In this document: piece after piece, positions 52,372 to 61,439 of the stretch | Layout of the letters: every line of letters begins with the position of its first letter | How positions within the stretch are numbered: position 1 is the first letter of the stretch | Assembly (NCBI GenBank): GCA_016756695.1 | Contig: CP066701.1 | Span: 2,322,001 to 2,386,000 of the forward strand | Source of the DNA: Heyndrickxia sporothermodurans | Lineage (GTDB): Bacteria; Bacillota; Bacilli; Bacillales; Bacillaceae_C | Reading direction: 5' to 3' | DNA: 64,000 nucleotides | Notes under the pieces: generated by a model | Database searches by the model: none | Seen by the model: the letters and a program-made list of their open reading frames with translations, nothing else | What the model was told of the DNA's origin: nothing | Program-made: the position numbers and the translations under genes

Positions 52372-52496
52372 AAAAAAACTCCTCCCAACTAATATGCAAA
52401 AAATTTAGCACATTCTGTCGGAGAAGTATATAGATTAATCTGGAGGAATTTGAAAAAAATATTTGGTTTTTGGAGGAAATAAAGTGGCTATTTACA

Positions 52497-52861
52497 TCAT
52501 AGTCACGAACACGAATTTCTTTTGGAAGATCATAATCTTCTCGAAGTTTCCTGACATAGCCCCTGACAGTGCTCTCCGATATCTCCAAGGAAGAATCTCT
52601 CTCTCTTAACCAATCTTCCACTTGGGCAGCCGACATGTCTGGATTCTCTTTGAGCCAGGATAAAATCTTATCCTTATATGGATCCAATTTTTTCGACCTG
52701 ACTTGGAGGGAATCTACCCAGTCTGCCATTTCTTTCGGATCCTTTTGAAGGTATCGATACAGAGTAGGTCGGGAAATTCCTAACTTTTTGGCTATTTTTG
52801 CTTTACTGAACCCTTGCTTTAATAATTGACGAATGTCTACATACACTTCAAACTTGTCCAC
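52497..52861 (-). pseudogene. istA: IstA of IS21-F, 5' fragment
   Basis: N-terminal 120 or so residues from GTG 52861 (GGAGG nine bases upstream). They contain a strong helix-turn-helix (GFSKAKIAKKLGISRPTLYRYL) and a second winged region (ISESTVRGYVRKLREDY). The fragment ends at RVRDY where Tn-E is inserted. Confidence 0.82.
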
Positions 52862-52961
52862 CTTTCATGTCCTCCATCACTGTAAATCATCATCAACGAA
52901 TAAAATATAACAGTGATAGAGAAATATTTTAATAGGAACGGATGTTAGTAAGTTCTGATTT

Positions 52962-52999
52962 TTCTTTGTCCTCCTGCCCTAGGGCAGGAGGACAAAGAA
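52962..52999. repeat. 38-bp perfect palindrome
   Basis: TTCTTTGTCCTCCTGCCCT followed directly by its complete reverse complement, with no loop bases. It lies about 100 bases upstream of istA of IS21-F. It could be a bidirectional terminator or a protein-binding palindrome. Confidence 0.7.
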
Positions 53000-53106
53000 T
53001 CTAACCATCCAAGTTTAAAAGTGTAAAATATTATTTATCGGAAACTGTTAAATCTAGTTTATCAGTCACAAAAGATTAACCGTTTATAAAAAAGTTGCAC
53101 CGTTTT

Positions 53107-53142
53107 ACCCCTTTGGATATGATTGTCTAAAGGGGTGTTTTT
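53107..53142 (+). terminator. Rho-independent terminator
   Basis: ACCCCTTT pairs with AAAGGGGT around a 14-base loop and is followed by GTTTTTATTG. No gene directly upstream on the plus strand is visible; it may protect against transcription entering from the IS21-F side. Confidence 0.6.
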
Positions 53143-53365
53143 ATTGTTATAGCAAAAAGAAGTTTTACCCAAGGCAAATAAACTGTTCCCTTGGTTAAAT
53201 AACGGTGTTTGTCAATATAGTTGTCGTATTTAATTACTTTAGTATTTTGATAGATTGGATGAATCCCAGTTTAGTCAAGGCTACCGCGCTTCGCTTGCTG
53301 GCCTGGTGATTTGAATCGAAACGAAAAGCGTGATTTCGATTCAAATCACCAGGAAAATGGGGAAT

Positions 53366-54231
53366 TACGGTTTCCTCAATGCTTCGGTTTGCCCCTTATC
53401 TCTCATTGGATTGAGCGCTACTTGTTTATTTGGTGCCCAATTTCTTGTACTTCTTGCCCAACGCTCTGGATGCTTCGCCTTCGCTACTTCGTATACGTCT
53501 TTTCGCTTTTCCAATATGGCTACGTGTTCGCCCGTATGACACTGTACAGGCGTCACAAAATTCAACCCACTATGCAGGTGTATCTCGTTGTACCAATGGA
53601 CAAATTGCTGTGCCCATTTCCTTGCTTCTGTAAGCGATGCAAAACCTTTGTGTGGGAAATCTGGTCGATATTTGAGTGTCGAAACATCGCTTCTGAGTAA
53701 GGATTGTCATTACTCACACGCGGTCTTGAAAAGGAGCTTTGAATGCCCAATTTCTCTAGTAAACTTATGAATGTCTCGGCTTTCATTGGGCTACCATTAT
53801 CTGAATGCAACACGAGTGGCGATCCTTGGATTTTTTTTCATTGATGACTGCTTTTTGACGAGCGTTTCAGCGTGTTTTGCCTCCTCTGTTTCCCAAACTT
53901 CCCAACCAACTACCTTTCTACTAAATAAATCGAGAATTAAGTAGAGTCGATAATACAAACCTTTCACTGGCCCACCAAGCCAAGTAATATCCCATGTCCA
54001 AACCTGATTCGGCGATGTTGCCAGATGACTCTCGGGGATTCTTTTACCAGGCTTTTGGCTACGACCACGATGATGTTGCATTTTTTCTTCACGTAACACA
54101 CGATAGAATGTAGATTCTGACGCAATATAAGTTCCTTTATCCGCAAGCTTTGGTACGATTTGTGTCGGTGGTAAATCAACGTATTCTTCCTGTTTGACAA
54201 CCGTTAGTATTTCTTCTTTTTCTTTCTCAGA
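53366..54231 (-). pseudogene. IS3-G OrfB (integrase-type transposase), main fragment, frameshifted
   Basis: Continues 60687-60886 across B5 (KNKLSEKEKEEILTVVKQ). Catalytic motifs are readable in shifting frames: WTWDITWLGG (first Asp), VLHSDNGSPM (second Asp) and NPYSEAMFRHSKYRPD (Glu), then a C-terminus ending ...TEALRKP. Frames break near 53822-53850 (A runs) and 53675 (one A short in AAAA). Typical IS3-family OrfB otherwise. Confidence 0.8.
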
Positions 54232-54464
54232 GTAAGCGTAAAATAATCCCCACCTGTCAACCAGATGGGGATCGAGTTATTATTTGAATGAATTTCATAA
54301 TTCTTAGCCCTTGTGTATCAAGGGGTTTAAGAGATAAAAAAAGAAGTACCTCCCCAAATCTTGTATAATGGTAGTTGACCAGTAAGCCCCCATTCAAACA
54401 ACGCATATAAATGATCAGCACCCCTTAGTACAATAATCGTATCAATTAAGGAGGTGCTTTTCCT

Positions 54465-54656
54465 ATGTCACAACAAAAACTAACAATCGTCCCCGTTTCA
54501 ATACAACCAGAAAAAAATATTATAACATCCACAACTTCGAAAGATCCTTCAAATAGCTTTTGCACAATCAAAATTGAAGCTGCTGAAATTTCCTTCTTCA
54601 ACGGCGTAGATGAGCACATCATCCAAACGGTCATGAGGGAGTTGAAAAATCTATGA
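54465..54656 (+). CDS. tnpA: Short IS66 TnpA-like protein (A5)
   Basis: 63 aa, identical to the other four. Confidence 0.75.
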   Translation: MSQQKLTIVPVSIQPEKNIITSTTSKDPSNSFCTIKIEAAEISFFNGVDEHIIQTVMRELKNL

Positions 54657-55006
54657 AACATGATTATACCAGTGTAAAAAACATTTATATTATTTGCGGT
54701 AAAACAGATATGAGGAAGGGAATTGATGGATTAGCAACGCTAATTCAAGATTCTTTCGAACTTGATCCATATGGAGATTCTATTTTCCTTTTCTCTGGTT
54801 GGAGTAAAGACCGTTATAAATGTTTATATTTTGATGGCGATGGTTTCGCCATGCTTTATAAGCGACTAGATGGAGGAAAACTTCAATGGCCAAAAGATGA
54901 AAATGAAGTACGTAAACTTTCGCAACAGGAGGTTCGCTGGTTGTTAGAAGGGTTGTCCATTCAGCAACCAAAGGCCATTCAAAAATCACAAAAAGGAGTA
55001 TTCTAA
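54653..55006 (+). CDS. tnpB: IS66 TnpB (Orf2), intact (A5)
   Basis: 117 aa, identical to A2-A4. Confidence 0.9.
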   Translation: MKHDYTSVKNIYIICGKTDMRKGIDGLATLIQDSFELDPYGDSIFLFSGWSKDRYKCLYFDGDGFAMLYKRLDGGKLQWPKDENEVRKLSQQEVRWLLEGLSIQQPKAIQKSQKGVF

Positions 55007-55108
55007 ACAAGCTAGAAATGTTGGTTTATAGCCATTTTCAACTTCGCTTTCTACGTTAAAAATGTTATAATATAACTAACTTATGGTGAACGAAAAGTGG
55101 TGAAATAA

Positions 55109-56699
55109 ATGGTTAATACTTCTTCCAATAACAAGAATCCATATGGGAAATTAATTCGACTTCTCGAAGAACAATTGGCTCATTCAAATCAACAAAACAA
55201 AGACTTATCGAAAAAGCTAGATCAATCAACTAAACAGATTGAAGCGCTAACTGAACAAATTCGCCATTTAACAAAACTTTTATATGGATCGAAATCCGAA
55301 AAATCGAAATACAACGTACCAGATGGGCAAGGCTCATTATTTGATGATGACCCGGCTTTTAGCGAACCTGAGCACACAGAAGAACAAAGCCAACAGACAA
55401 TCTCTTATACTGTTGTACGAAAAGTTAAATCAAAAAAACGAAATGATTCCTTGCATGATGGTATTGAAGTAGAAGCTATTCACCATCATCCGAAAAATAC
55501 AATCTGTGACTGTTGCCAAGGGCAAATGATTGAAATTGGTAGTACACTTGTACGTGAAGAAGCAAAATTTATTCCTGCAAAAATGATGAAAGTACAGCAC
55601 ATTGAACATGCGTATGAATGTAAAGACTGCAAAGTTGATTCATCACAGCCAGCACAAATCAAACGCGGGAAAGCACCACAACCAGCGATTCAGCGTAGCA
55701 TCGCAAGTCCTAGCGTACTTGCCAAAGTCATCTATGATAAATTTGCACAATATTTACCTCTTTACCGTCAGGTAAAGGAATGGAATCGCTATGGACTGAA
55801 TACCAATGATAAAAACCTATCGAATTGGGTTATCCGTGTAGCACATGATTGGCTGTTACCTGTATACGAACGAATGAAAGAGTTGATGATGGCAAAATCG
55901 GTTTTGCATGTCGATGAAACATACGGACAAATTATCAACCGATCCGATGGGAAATCTGGCCAAGCCAATGCGTATAATTGGGTGTTTCGAAGTGTGCCAA
56001 GCCAAGTAGTAACAATGACTCTCTTTCAAAGCGCATTATCTCGAGCTCGATCTGTCCTTGAAAGTTTTATTGAAGGCTTTTCTGGAACGATTGTGTGTGA
56101 TGGTTATTCTGCTTATGATAAGTTGGAAGGCGTTAATTTCGCAAATTGTTGGGCGCATGTTCGTCGTTATTGGCTGAAAGCTGATAGCAAAAATGGTAGA
56201 ATCGGTGTGAAATATTGTGATGATTTATATCGACTAGAAAGGCAATTTAAACGTTTGTCTCCGAGTAAACGAAGAAAAAAACGTCAAAAGTACTCGAAGC
56301 CAATCGTGGAGGAATTCCTTCACTGGGTTGAAACATCACCATTTTACGGAAAAATGCGTTAGCAAAAGCGACTGAATACACATTAAACAGGGCAAATGGA
56401 CTCAAATTATTCCTGAATGATGGGCGAATTGAAATGGATAATAATCCAGCCGAGAACGCCATCCGTCCCAACGTTATAGGAAGAAAAAATTGGCTCTTTA
56501 GTGTAAGTGAAGCTGGTGCAAAAGCGAATGCCATCTGTTTAAGTATTGCTGAAACTGCCAAAAGTAACGGCGTTGATTTCTATGAATATATAAAGAAACT
56601 TTTACGGATTTACCAAATCTCGGCGTCCAACAAAACCCTGAAATTTTAGATCAATACATGCCCTGGTCAAAAATGATTCAGGCAGAATGTAGCAAATAA
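55109..56699 (+). pseudogene. tnpC: IS66 transposase TnpC, A5 copy, frameshifted
   Basis: 417 codons open from ATG 55109. The A run at about 56349-56354 is one short, moving the Glu motif (DNNPAENAIRP) to another frame. Further differences: GTAGTA for GGGCCA at about 56005-56012, GCGAC for GCAGC at about 56368, and a T run near 56600. Confidence 0.85.
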
Positions 56700-56833
56700 A
56701 TGAAATAGCCGTAATTCGATTAAAAAGTCAGAATTTACGGCTATTTACGATGCGTACCGAAAGGTACACTTATTTTTTATAATTCGGGCTTACGTTGACC
56801 ACAAACCATAAAAAGACTGGAGGAGTACTTCTT

Positions 56834-58182
56834 ATGACTATTATACGACAACCTAGCCTATTTGGCATACAGGAATTATTTGACATGGAACCTACCCAAA
56901 AATATGAAGCCATTATTTCAGCGGTAGATTTGGATTCGATGTACCATCAAGTGGCGAAAAAATCACGGTTGGGTGCACCGGAAGAACTAAACTATGACCA
57001 TGATTATCTCCACCTTTGTAAGATACATAGAGCGCATCCCTACGATGAAGGATCTTATAAAACGTCTTCATGATGATCTAGCTTTTAAGTTAAATTGTGG
57101 CTTTTTGGTTTCTGATCATGTGCCTTCAGAATCCTCCTATTCACGTCTCATAACGAAATTGGAGGAAAGCGATATCCTTGAGAAAGAACAAGAAAAAGTG
57201 GTCCTCCAGGCTATTGCAGAAGGTTTCATCACGGATGATACAGTGGTAGTGATGCAACCCATTTTGAAGCACGAGACCAAGCTGACCAAAAGAAGAAAAG
57301 CCAAAATCTGAACCCCAAAAACGTGGTCGGAAATCAAAAGATGAGCGTGACGGGTGGCTTAAAGAACAAGCTGAAACGGAAGCCAATTTACCTTTATATG
57401 ATAGAAAAATTGTGCCCAATTCAATTAGATGTTCCCTAGCCGAACTACGTGCCGAAGTTCCCCAAGACCCTAAATGGGGCGTGAAAAAGAACTCAGAAGG
57501 ACAAAATGTTTTTGGTTTGGCTACAAAGGTCATTTAGCCGTTGGTACATCAAGCCAATACATTCTACAGGCTCTTTTTCATCTGGGAGTCTAAATGATGG
57601 TAAGGCGGCTATCCCTTTACTGAAAGGAATTCAGGAACGCCTTCACCTTCCATTACGTTATCAAACAATGGATGCGGGCTATGACTATGAACCCATATAC
57701 GAGCAGGTACATCGAATGGGACAACAATCCGTCATCGCGTATAATAAGCGAAATGAAGGGGAAATCATTGGCTATGATAAACACTTTGCCCCAACTTGTT
57801 TCAGAGAGCATTCTTATCGTTATGATAGTTTTGATCCTAAATATGAAACATTGAAATACACAAGACCAAAGGAATGCGCGACTGTCCCTTAGCTAATGAA
57901 GGTATTTGCCAAAAGGTTTATAAAGTGAAAATCACTTCAGACCTTCGCAGATATACCGCACCAGCACGCGGGTCACAAGCATGGAAAAACATTTTCAAAC
58001 GTCGTACTGCCGTAGAACGGGTTAATGCCTATCTGAAAGAATTCTTTCAACTGAACAATGTTCGCTATCGTACTGGGAAACGTGCAAAAATTCATTTTGA
58101 CATGGTAACCCTTATTTATAATGCTTCAAAGTTAGCCGCAGACCGAATTAATGTACAATTAAATCAGCAACAAGTAGCATGA
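56834..58182 (+). pseudogene. DDE transposase of the outer IS, A5 copy, many indels
   Basis: The most altered copy. Changes at about 56995-57000 (GACC for GCAGCC), 57244-57252 (GGTAGTG for GGCCATTG), 57281-57290 (GCTGACC for GCGCAGCC), 57411-57425, 57435 and 57514 (homopolymers), 57607 (GGCGGC for GGCAGC) and 57880 (GCGCGAC for GCAGCGAC). Open stretches remain at both ends. Confidence 0.85.
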
Positions 58183-58257
58183 TTTCTGTTTTTAAAAATA
58201 TATTTTAGAAATTCTGTAGGATTCTGTATTTTTAAAAAGAGCAATTATGAAATTGAC

Positions 58258-59880
58258 TCATTTAGGTAAGTTTTTAAAATCTATGCAAACGATTGGAAGT
58301 GTTGTTGACCAAGGCAGTACTTTATCCAGGGCATTTTTATCTGTCAGATCAATGTTAGGTAACTTCTCAAATAAATAGCGAAGGTAATAATATGGGTTTA
58401 GGCCATTTTCCTTTGCTGTTTCCACAATGCTATAAATGATTGCGCTAGCCCTTGCACCTTTCGGTGTATTTGAAAAAAGGAAGTTTTTTCTCCCAATAAC
58501 AAAGGGCTTTATTGAGCGCTCGCTTCTATTATTATCAATTTCTAATCGTCCATCCTCTAGGAATGCCACTAATTTCTTCCATTGATTGAGACAGTAGGTA
58601 ATCGCCTGACCTAAAGCGCTTTTTGGTAACACTTTTTGCTTCTGTATTTTTAGCCATGACAAAAAAGCATCCAAGACTGGCTTGCTGCGTTCTAATCGTT
58701 TTTCGTATCGTTCCATAGAGGATAACTCCTTTAGGTCGCGCTCAATGCGATATAGTTGGTTACAGTATTGGAGACCTTCCATTGCTGCTACTCCTGATGT
58801 CAGACGCTTTGAAGAAGGCAATACTTTTAAAGCCTCATCAAATTTACGTCGAGCATGAGCCATGCAACCGACCAGTTTTACATTAGGTACCTTATGGTAC
58901 CCGGCGTATCCATCAACCTGTAAATATCCTTTAAACCCTGACAGGAATTTCTCGGCATTTTTGCCTGACCTAGTTTCCTGATAATCGTAAAGGATGATTG
59001 AAGGTCCTTCTTTTCCAGTACGGTAGAGCCAGAGATATGATTTTGAGGTGGCTGGCCGACCGGGTTCGTGAAGTACCTGCAGGGTCGATTCGTCCGCATG
59101 TAAAATATCCTTTTCCAAAAGAAGTTGATGCATGCGATCATAAAGTGGGCTCAACCACCGGTTGGCCCCGTGAATCATCCAATTGGCAAGGGTTTGGCGT
59201 GATAACGGTACCCCCAATCTGGAAAATTGCTTTTCTTGCCGGTATAATGGCAGCCCATCCACATATTTTTGATTCATAATATGTGCCATTAAAGAAGGAG
59301 ATGCTAAACTACCTGAATGAACCGGTTTAGGCATTGGTGCTGTTACAACCGGAGTTTCAATTTCTTCACGTTCACAATGGCGGCAAGAGTAAATGGACTG
59401 AACATGTTTAACAACTTTCAATTCCGCAGGAATGTATTTTAGTTCCTGGCGTACTTGCGTACTCATTTCATGCAGATTTCCACCGCAACACGAACAAACC
59501 TGCTCTTCAGGGGATAAACGATATTCAATCGTCTCCACAGGCAAGTTTTCTAACATCAGTTCACGTTGGCCGCGAACTTTGCGGCGCCGTTGATAAGTAA
59601 TAGATTCCAAAGTAGGTTCCGGCAAATCTGGATTAGCTTCATTTTCTACTTCATTAAAAAGTTCCAATTGATCGGGGTTGGTTTTTTCACTGGAAAAGCC
59701 GAATCTATTTTTCTGCAGAAGGCGAAGCTGTTCTTCAGTCCATTTTAATTTGGCCTCTAACGCGCTCTGCTTTTTTAGCTTCGCCTCTAATTCCGCATTT
59801 TGTTTCTCCAGCATTTCCAAGCGTTGCAGGAGTTCTTCAATTGTAGGGGTTGGGGTAGTTGAATTCGCTGTCTTTTTCAT
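58258..59880 (-). CDS. tnpC: IS66 TnpC of element B, intact reference copy
   Basis: 540 aa from ATG 59880 (an in-frame GTG/ATG further upstream overlaps tnpB and is less likely). An N-terminal coiled coil ([20 protein letters not shown], residues about 15-55), [11 protein letters not shown], a cysteine cluster (CSCCGGN and CRHCE, residues about 140-190) and the catalytic motifs [20 protein letters not shown] and [19 protein letters not shown] are all present. The stop is TGA, formed at the A5 junction. Confidence 0.95.
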   Translation of the reverse strand: MKKTANSTTPTPTIEELLQRLEMLEKQNAELEAKLKKQSALEAKLKWTEEQLRLLQKNRFGFSSEKTNPDQLELFNEVENEANPDLPEPTLESITYQRRRKVRGQRELMLENLPVETIEYRLSPEEQVCSCCGGNLHEMSTQVRQELKYIPAELKVVKHVQSIYSCRHCEREEIETPVVTAPMPKPVHSGSLASPSLMAHIMNQKYVDGLPLYRQEKQFSRLGVPLSRQTLANWMIHGANRWLSPLYDRMHQLLLEKDILHADESTLQVLHEPGRPATSKSYLWLYRTGKEGPSIILYDYQETRSGKNAEKFLSGFKGYLQVDGYAGYHKVPNVKLVGCMAHARRKFDEALKVLPSSKRLTSGVAAMEGLQYCNQLYRIERDLKELSSMERYEKRLERSKPVLDAFLSWLKIQKQKVLPKSALGQAITYCLNQWKKLVAFLEDGRLEIDNNRSERSIKPFVIGRKNFLFSNTPKGARASAIIYSIVETAKENGLNPYYYLRYLFEKLPNIDLTDKNALDKVLPWSTTLPIVCIDFKNLPK

Positions 59881-59927
59881 AAATATATTATACGATAAAA
59901 TAGGTAAATTCCCTGATTTTTCATTAT

Positions 59928-60284
59928 TTAAATTACTGTTCTTGCTGTTACAACAGGGTGTGCCTGTTTTTGTTCCAATGATAATCCATCTAATAACCAC
60001 CTTAATTGGCGTGGACTTATTTTCAGAGGACCCGAATTATTATCTGATGGCCAATGAAAATTTCCTCTCTCCAGCCGGCGATAATAAAGCCAAAAACCGT
60101 TATGATCCCATTGAAGAATTTTCAACTTGTCTCGCTGCCGGTTACAAAAAACAAATAAACTCGAAGAAAAAAGATCTAACTCGAATTCTTCTTTTACAAG
60201 AGCAGCCAATCCATCGATAGATTTCCGTAAATCTGTGACACCTTGTGCGAGGTAGACACGATCAACCGTAACTTCTTTTAGCAT
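59928..60284 (-). CDS. tnpB: IS66 TnpB of element B, intact (B5)
   Basis: 118 aa with the family core [19 protein letters not shown] and a C-terminal [13 protein letters not shown]. Overlaps tnpA by seven bases. Confidence 0.92.
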   Translation of the reverse strand: MLKEVTVDRVYLAQGVTDLRKSIDGLAALVKEEFELDLFSSSLFVFCNRQRDKLKILQWDHNGFWLYYRRLERGNFHWPSDNNSGPLKISPRQLRWLLDGLSLEQKQAHPVVTARTVI

Positions 60285-60601
60285 ACTGATTTCAATGCCT
60301 TAACTACTTCCGCCAGTAGTGTTGGATTAAAGCCAGGTTTAACCACGATGGATGCTGAACCAACATTTATATGTAATGTTTCATTCTGTTGCTCAGATTC
60401 TTCTAATGTAACCGGAATCCACTTGCTGTTAGAATCTTGGGTTGAATAGAAATTATCGGCTTTATAAAGCCAATACTTTAACTGATGAATACTTATTTCA
60501 TTGATTTCACACCATTTGGATTGGGTGAGGCCACTCGCTCTGAAAAGAGCGATCCTACGCTCCCATTCCTTACGCAATTCTGGATTATTTCTTTGGGACA
60601 T
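60278..60601 (-). CDS. tnpA: IS66 TnpA of element B (B5)
   Basis: 107 aa helix-turn-helix protein behind GAGGAGG; identical to the B1, B3 and B4 copies. Confidence 0.9.
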   Translation of the reverse strand: MSQRNNPELRKEWERRIALFRASGLTQSKWCEINEISIHQLKYWLYKADNFYSTQDSNSKWIPVTLEESEQQNETLHINVGSASIVVKPGFNPTLLAEVVKALKSVC

Positions 60602-60686
60602 AAAAAAACCTCCTCAAACTTTGATTTGAAGAGATTATCTCACAGGTACTATATATGTTAATAGGTGTATTCTATTTGACTCTTAC

Positions 60687-60886
60687 TTCTCAGATAACTT
60701 ATTTTTTGGTACGGGTCTTTTCGTCAGTGGACGCTGATCAACCTTCACTCCACCCTCCGCCACCCAACGTTCATAGGTACGAACACTGATATGAAGCTCC
60801 TCGCAAGCCTTCGCTAATCGCGCACCATTTTGATTGGCGTCTTGGATAAGTTCAACTACTAATGCGCGATTTGATGGGCTAATCAT
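60687..60886 (-). pseudogene. IS3-G OrfB, 5' fragment
   Basis: 66 codons from the ATG at 60886, which overlaps the orfA stop (ATGA). A helix-turn-helix (GARLAKACEELHISVRTYERWV) is followed by the B5 junction at SEK. The next codons are at 54223. Confidence 0.8.
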
Positions 60887-61395
60887 TCTTCCTCGTCGTC
60901 CCCCCAAATCGCTTGGGCCTTTTTTCGCAATAGTAATAATGCCGCAGCTTCAGCCAGCGCCTTTTCTTTCTTTTGTAGTTCTTTTTCTAATTGTTTGGCA
61001 CGTTTTTGTTCTTCCTTCAATGCTCCATTCAATTGCTTCGCTTGATCGAATGCCTGACCATTTGCCTGAAGGCAAACACTTTTCCATGCATCAATCTGTT
61101 CACGATACAGTCCCTTCTTACGGCAATACTCTGCTATCTCCGACTCGTTCATGGCGAAAGTCTCCATCACAACCAAGAACTTATCTTGACTGTTCCATTT
61201 ATCGCTTGTTTGTCCATTTCCTGGTGTTGCTACACCAGCTGTGCGCGCTTCCTTACGCCACTTGTACAACGTCACTTCTGTAATACCTTCTTCTTTCGCA
61301 ATTTTCGCCACTGATTCATTATTCGGTGGCATCATGCGTTTAACAATTGCTTCTTTTTGTTCCTGCGAATAACGTATTCCATTTCTACTTTTCAT
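60883..61395 (-). CDS. IS3-G OrfA (DNA-binding partner)
   Basis: 170 aa from ATG 61395 behind GGAGG. Two helix-turn-helix-like regions (SVAKIAKEEGITEVTLYKWRKEAR and SEIAEYCRKKGLYREQIDAWK) are followed by a long coiled coil (LEKELQKKEKALAEAAALL), the layout of the longer IS3-family OrfA proteins. The frame is undamaged. Confidence 0.85.
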   Translation of the reverse strand: MKSRNGIRYSQEQKEAIVKRMMPPNNESVAKIAKEEGITEVTLYKWRKEARTAGVATPGNGQTSDKWNSQDKFLVVMETFAMNESEIAEYCRKKGLYREQIDAWKSVCLQANGQAFDQAKQLNGALKEEQKRAKQLEKELQKKEKALAEAAALLLLRKKAQAIWGDDEEE

Positions 61396-61439
61396 GTCGA
61401 TCAACCTCCGTGTGTTAATTAAACTATACACTAAAGTTG

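Larger units (their letters stand above)
49266..52496 (-). mobile_element. Tn-E: 3.2-kb Mu/Tn7-like transposon with transposase, AAA+ ATPase and two accessory genes
   Basis: 3231 bp, inserted in istA of IS21-F with a 7-bp duplication TCATAGT (49259-49265, 52497-52503). The ends start TGTAAACGAGCAC and, on the other strand, TGTAAATAGCCAC. A shared subterminal motif TTTTTCAAATT(A/C)CTCCAG lies 30-50 bases inside each end. Genes read leftward: zinc-ribbon protein, transposase, ATPase, small protein. Three genes have frameshifts in this copy. Confidence 0.88.
40749..53075 (-). mobile_element. Third IS21-like element (IS21-F), with A4, B4 and Tn-E inside; right end unresolved
   Basis: The left end is read as TGTTTATAAAAAAGTTTGACC after removing A4 (which entered at GTTT, 40750-40753) and B4. 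istB (47296-48060) and istA (48060-49265 plus 52497-52861) read leftward. No clear complementary TGT end or duplication is seen at the right, so the limit given is approximate. Both genes are damaged by homopolymer frameshifts, and istA is also split by Tn-E. Confidence 0.6.
54382..56793 (+). mobile_element. IS66-A nested in A5
   Basis: Flanked by GTTGACCA at 54374-54381 and 56794-56801. Confidence 0.92.
54286..58259 (+). mobile_element. Compound element A, copy A5
   Basis: Flanked by ATTT (54282-54285, 58260-58263), inserted at the tnpC stop codon of B5. On the minus strand the codon AAA is followed by T from the host and GA from the IS end, so TAA became TGA and TnpC stays 540 aa. tnpA and tnpB are intact; tnpC and the DDE transposase are broken. 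Confidence 0.93.
54232..60686 (-). mobile_element. IS66-family element B, copy B5 (intact apart from A5 inside it)
   Basis: The 8-bp duplication TTCTCAGA lies at 54224-54231 and 60687-60694. tnpA, tnpB and tnpC are all full length. A5 (54286-58259) sits at the tnpC stop codon, so no protein is changed. This is the reference copy for element B. The tnpC-side hairpin (CCCCATCTGGTTGACAGGTGGGG type) now lies beyond A5. Confidence 0.93.

Noticed and set aside
2588-59279. Long open frames antisense to the IS66 and DDE transposase genes, repeated at every copy.
   Set aside because: They are mirror frames of conserved coding sequence, lack ribosome binding sites and have no family resemblance.
12850-60284. 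Programmed frameshifting in the IS66 tnpC and tnpB genes at A runs.
   Set aside because: The intact copies (A3, B5) have single open frames, IS66 genes are not known to need frameshifting, and the break points differ from copy to copy.
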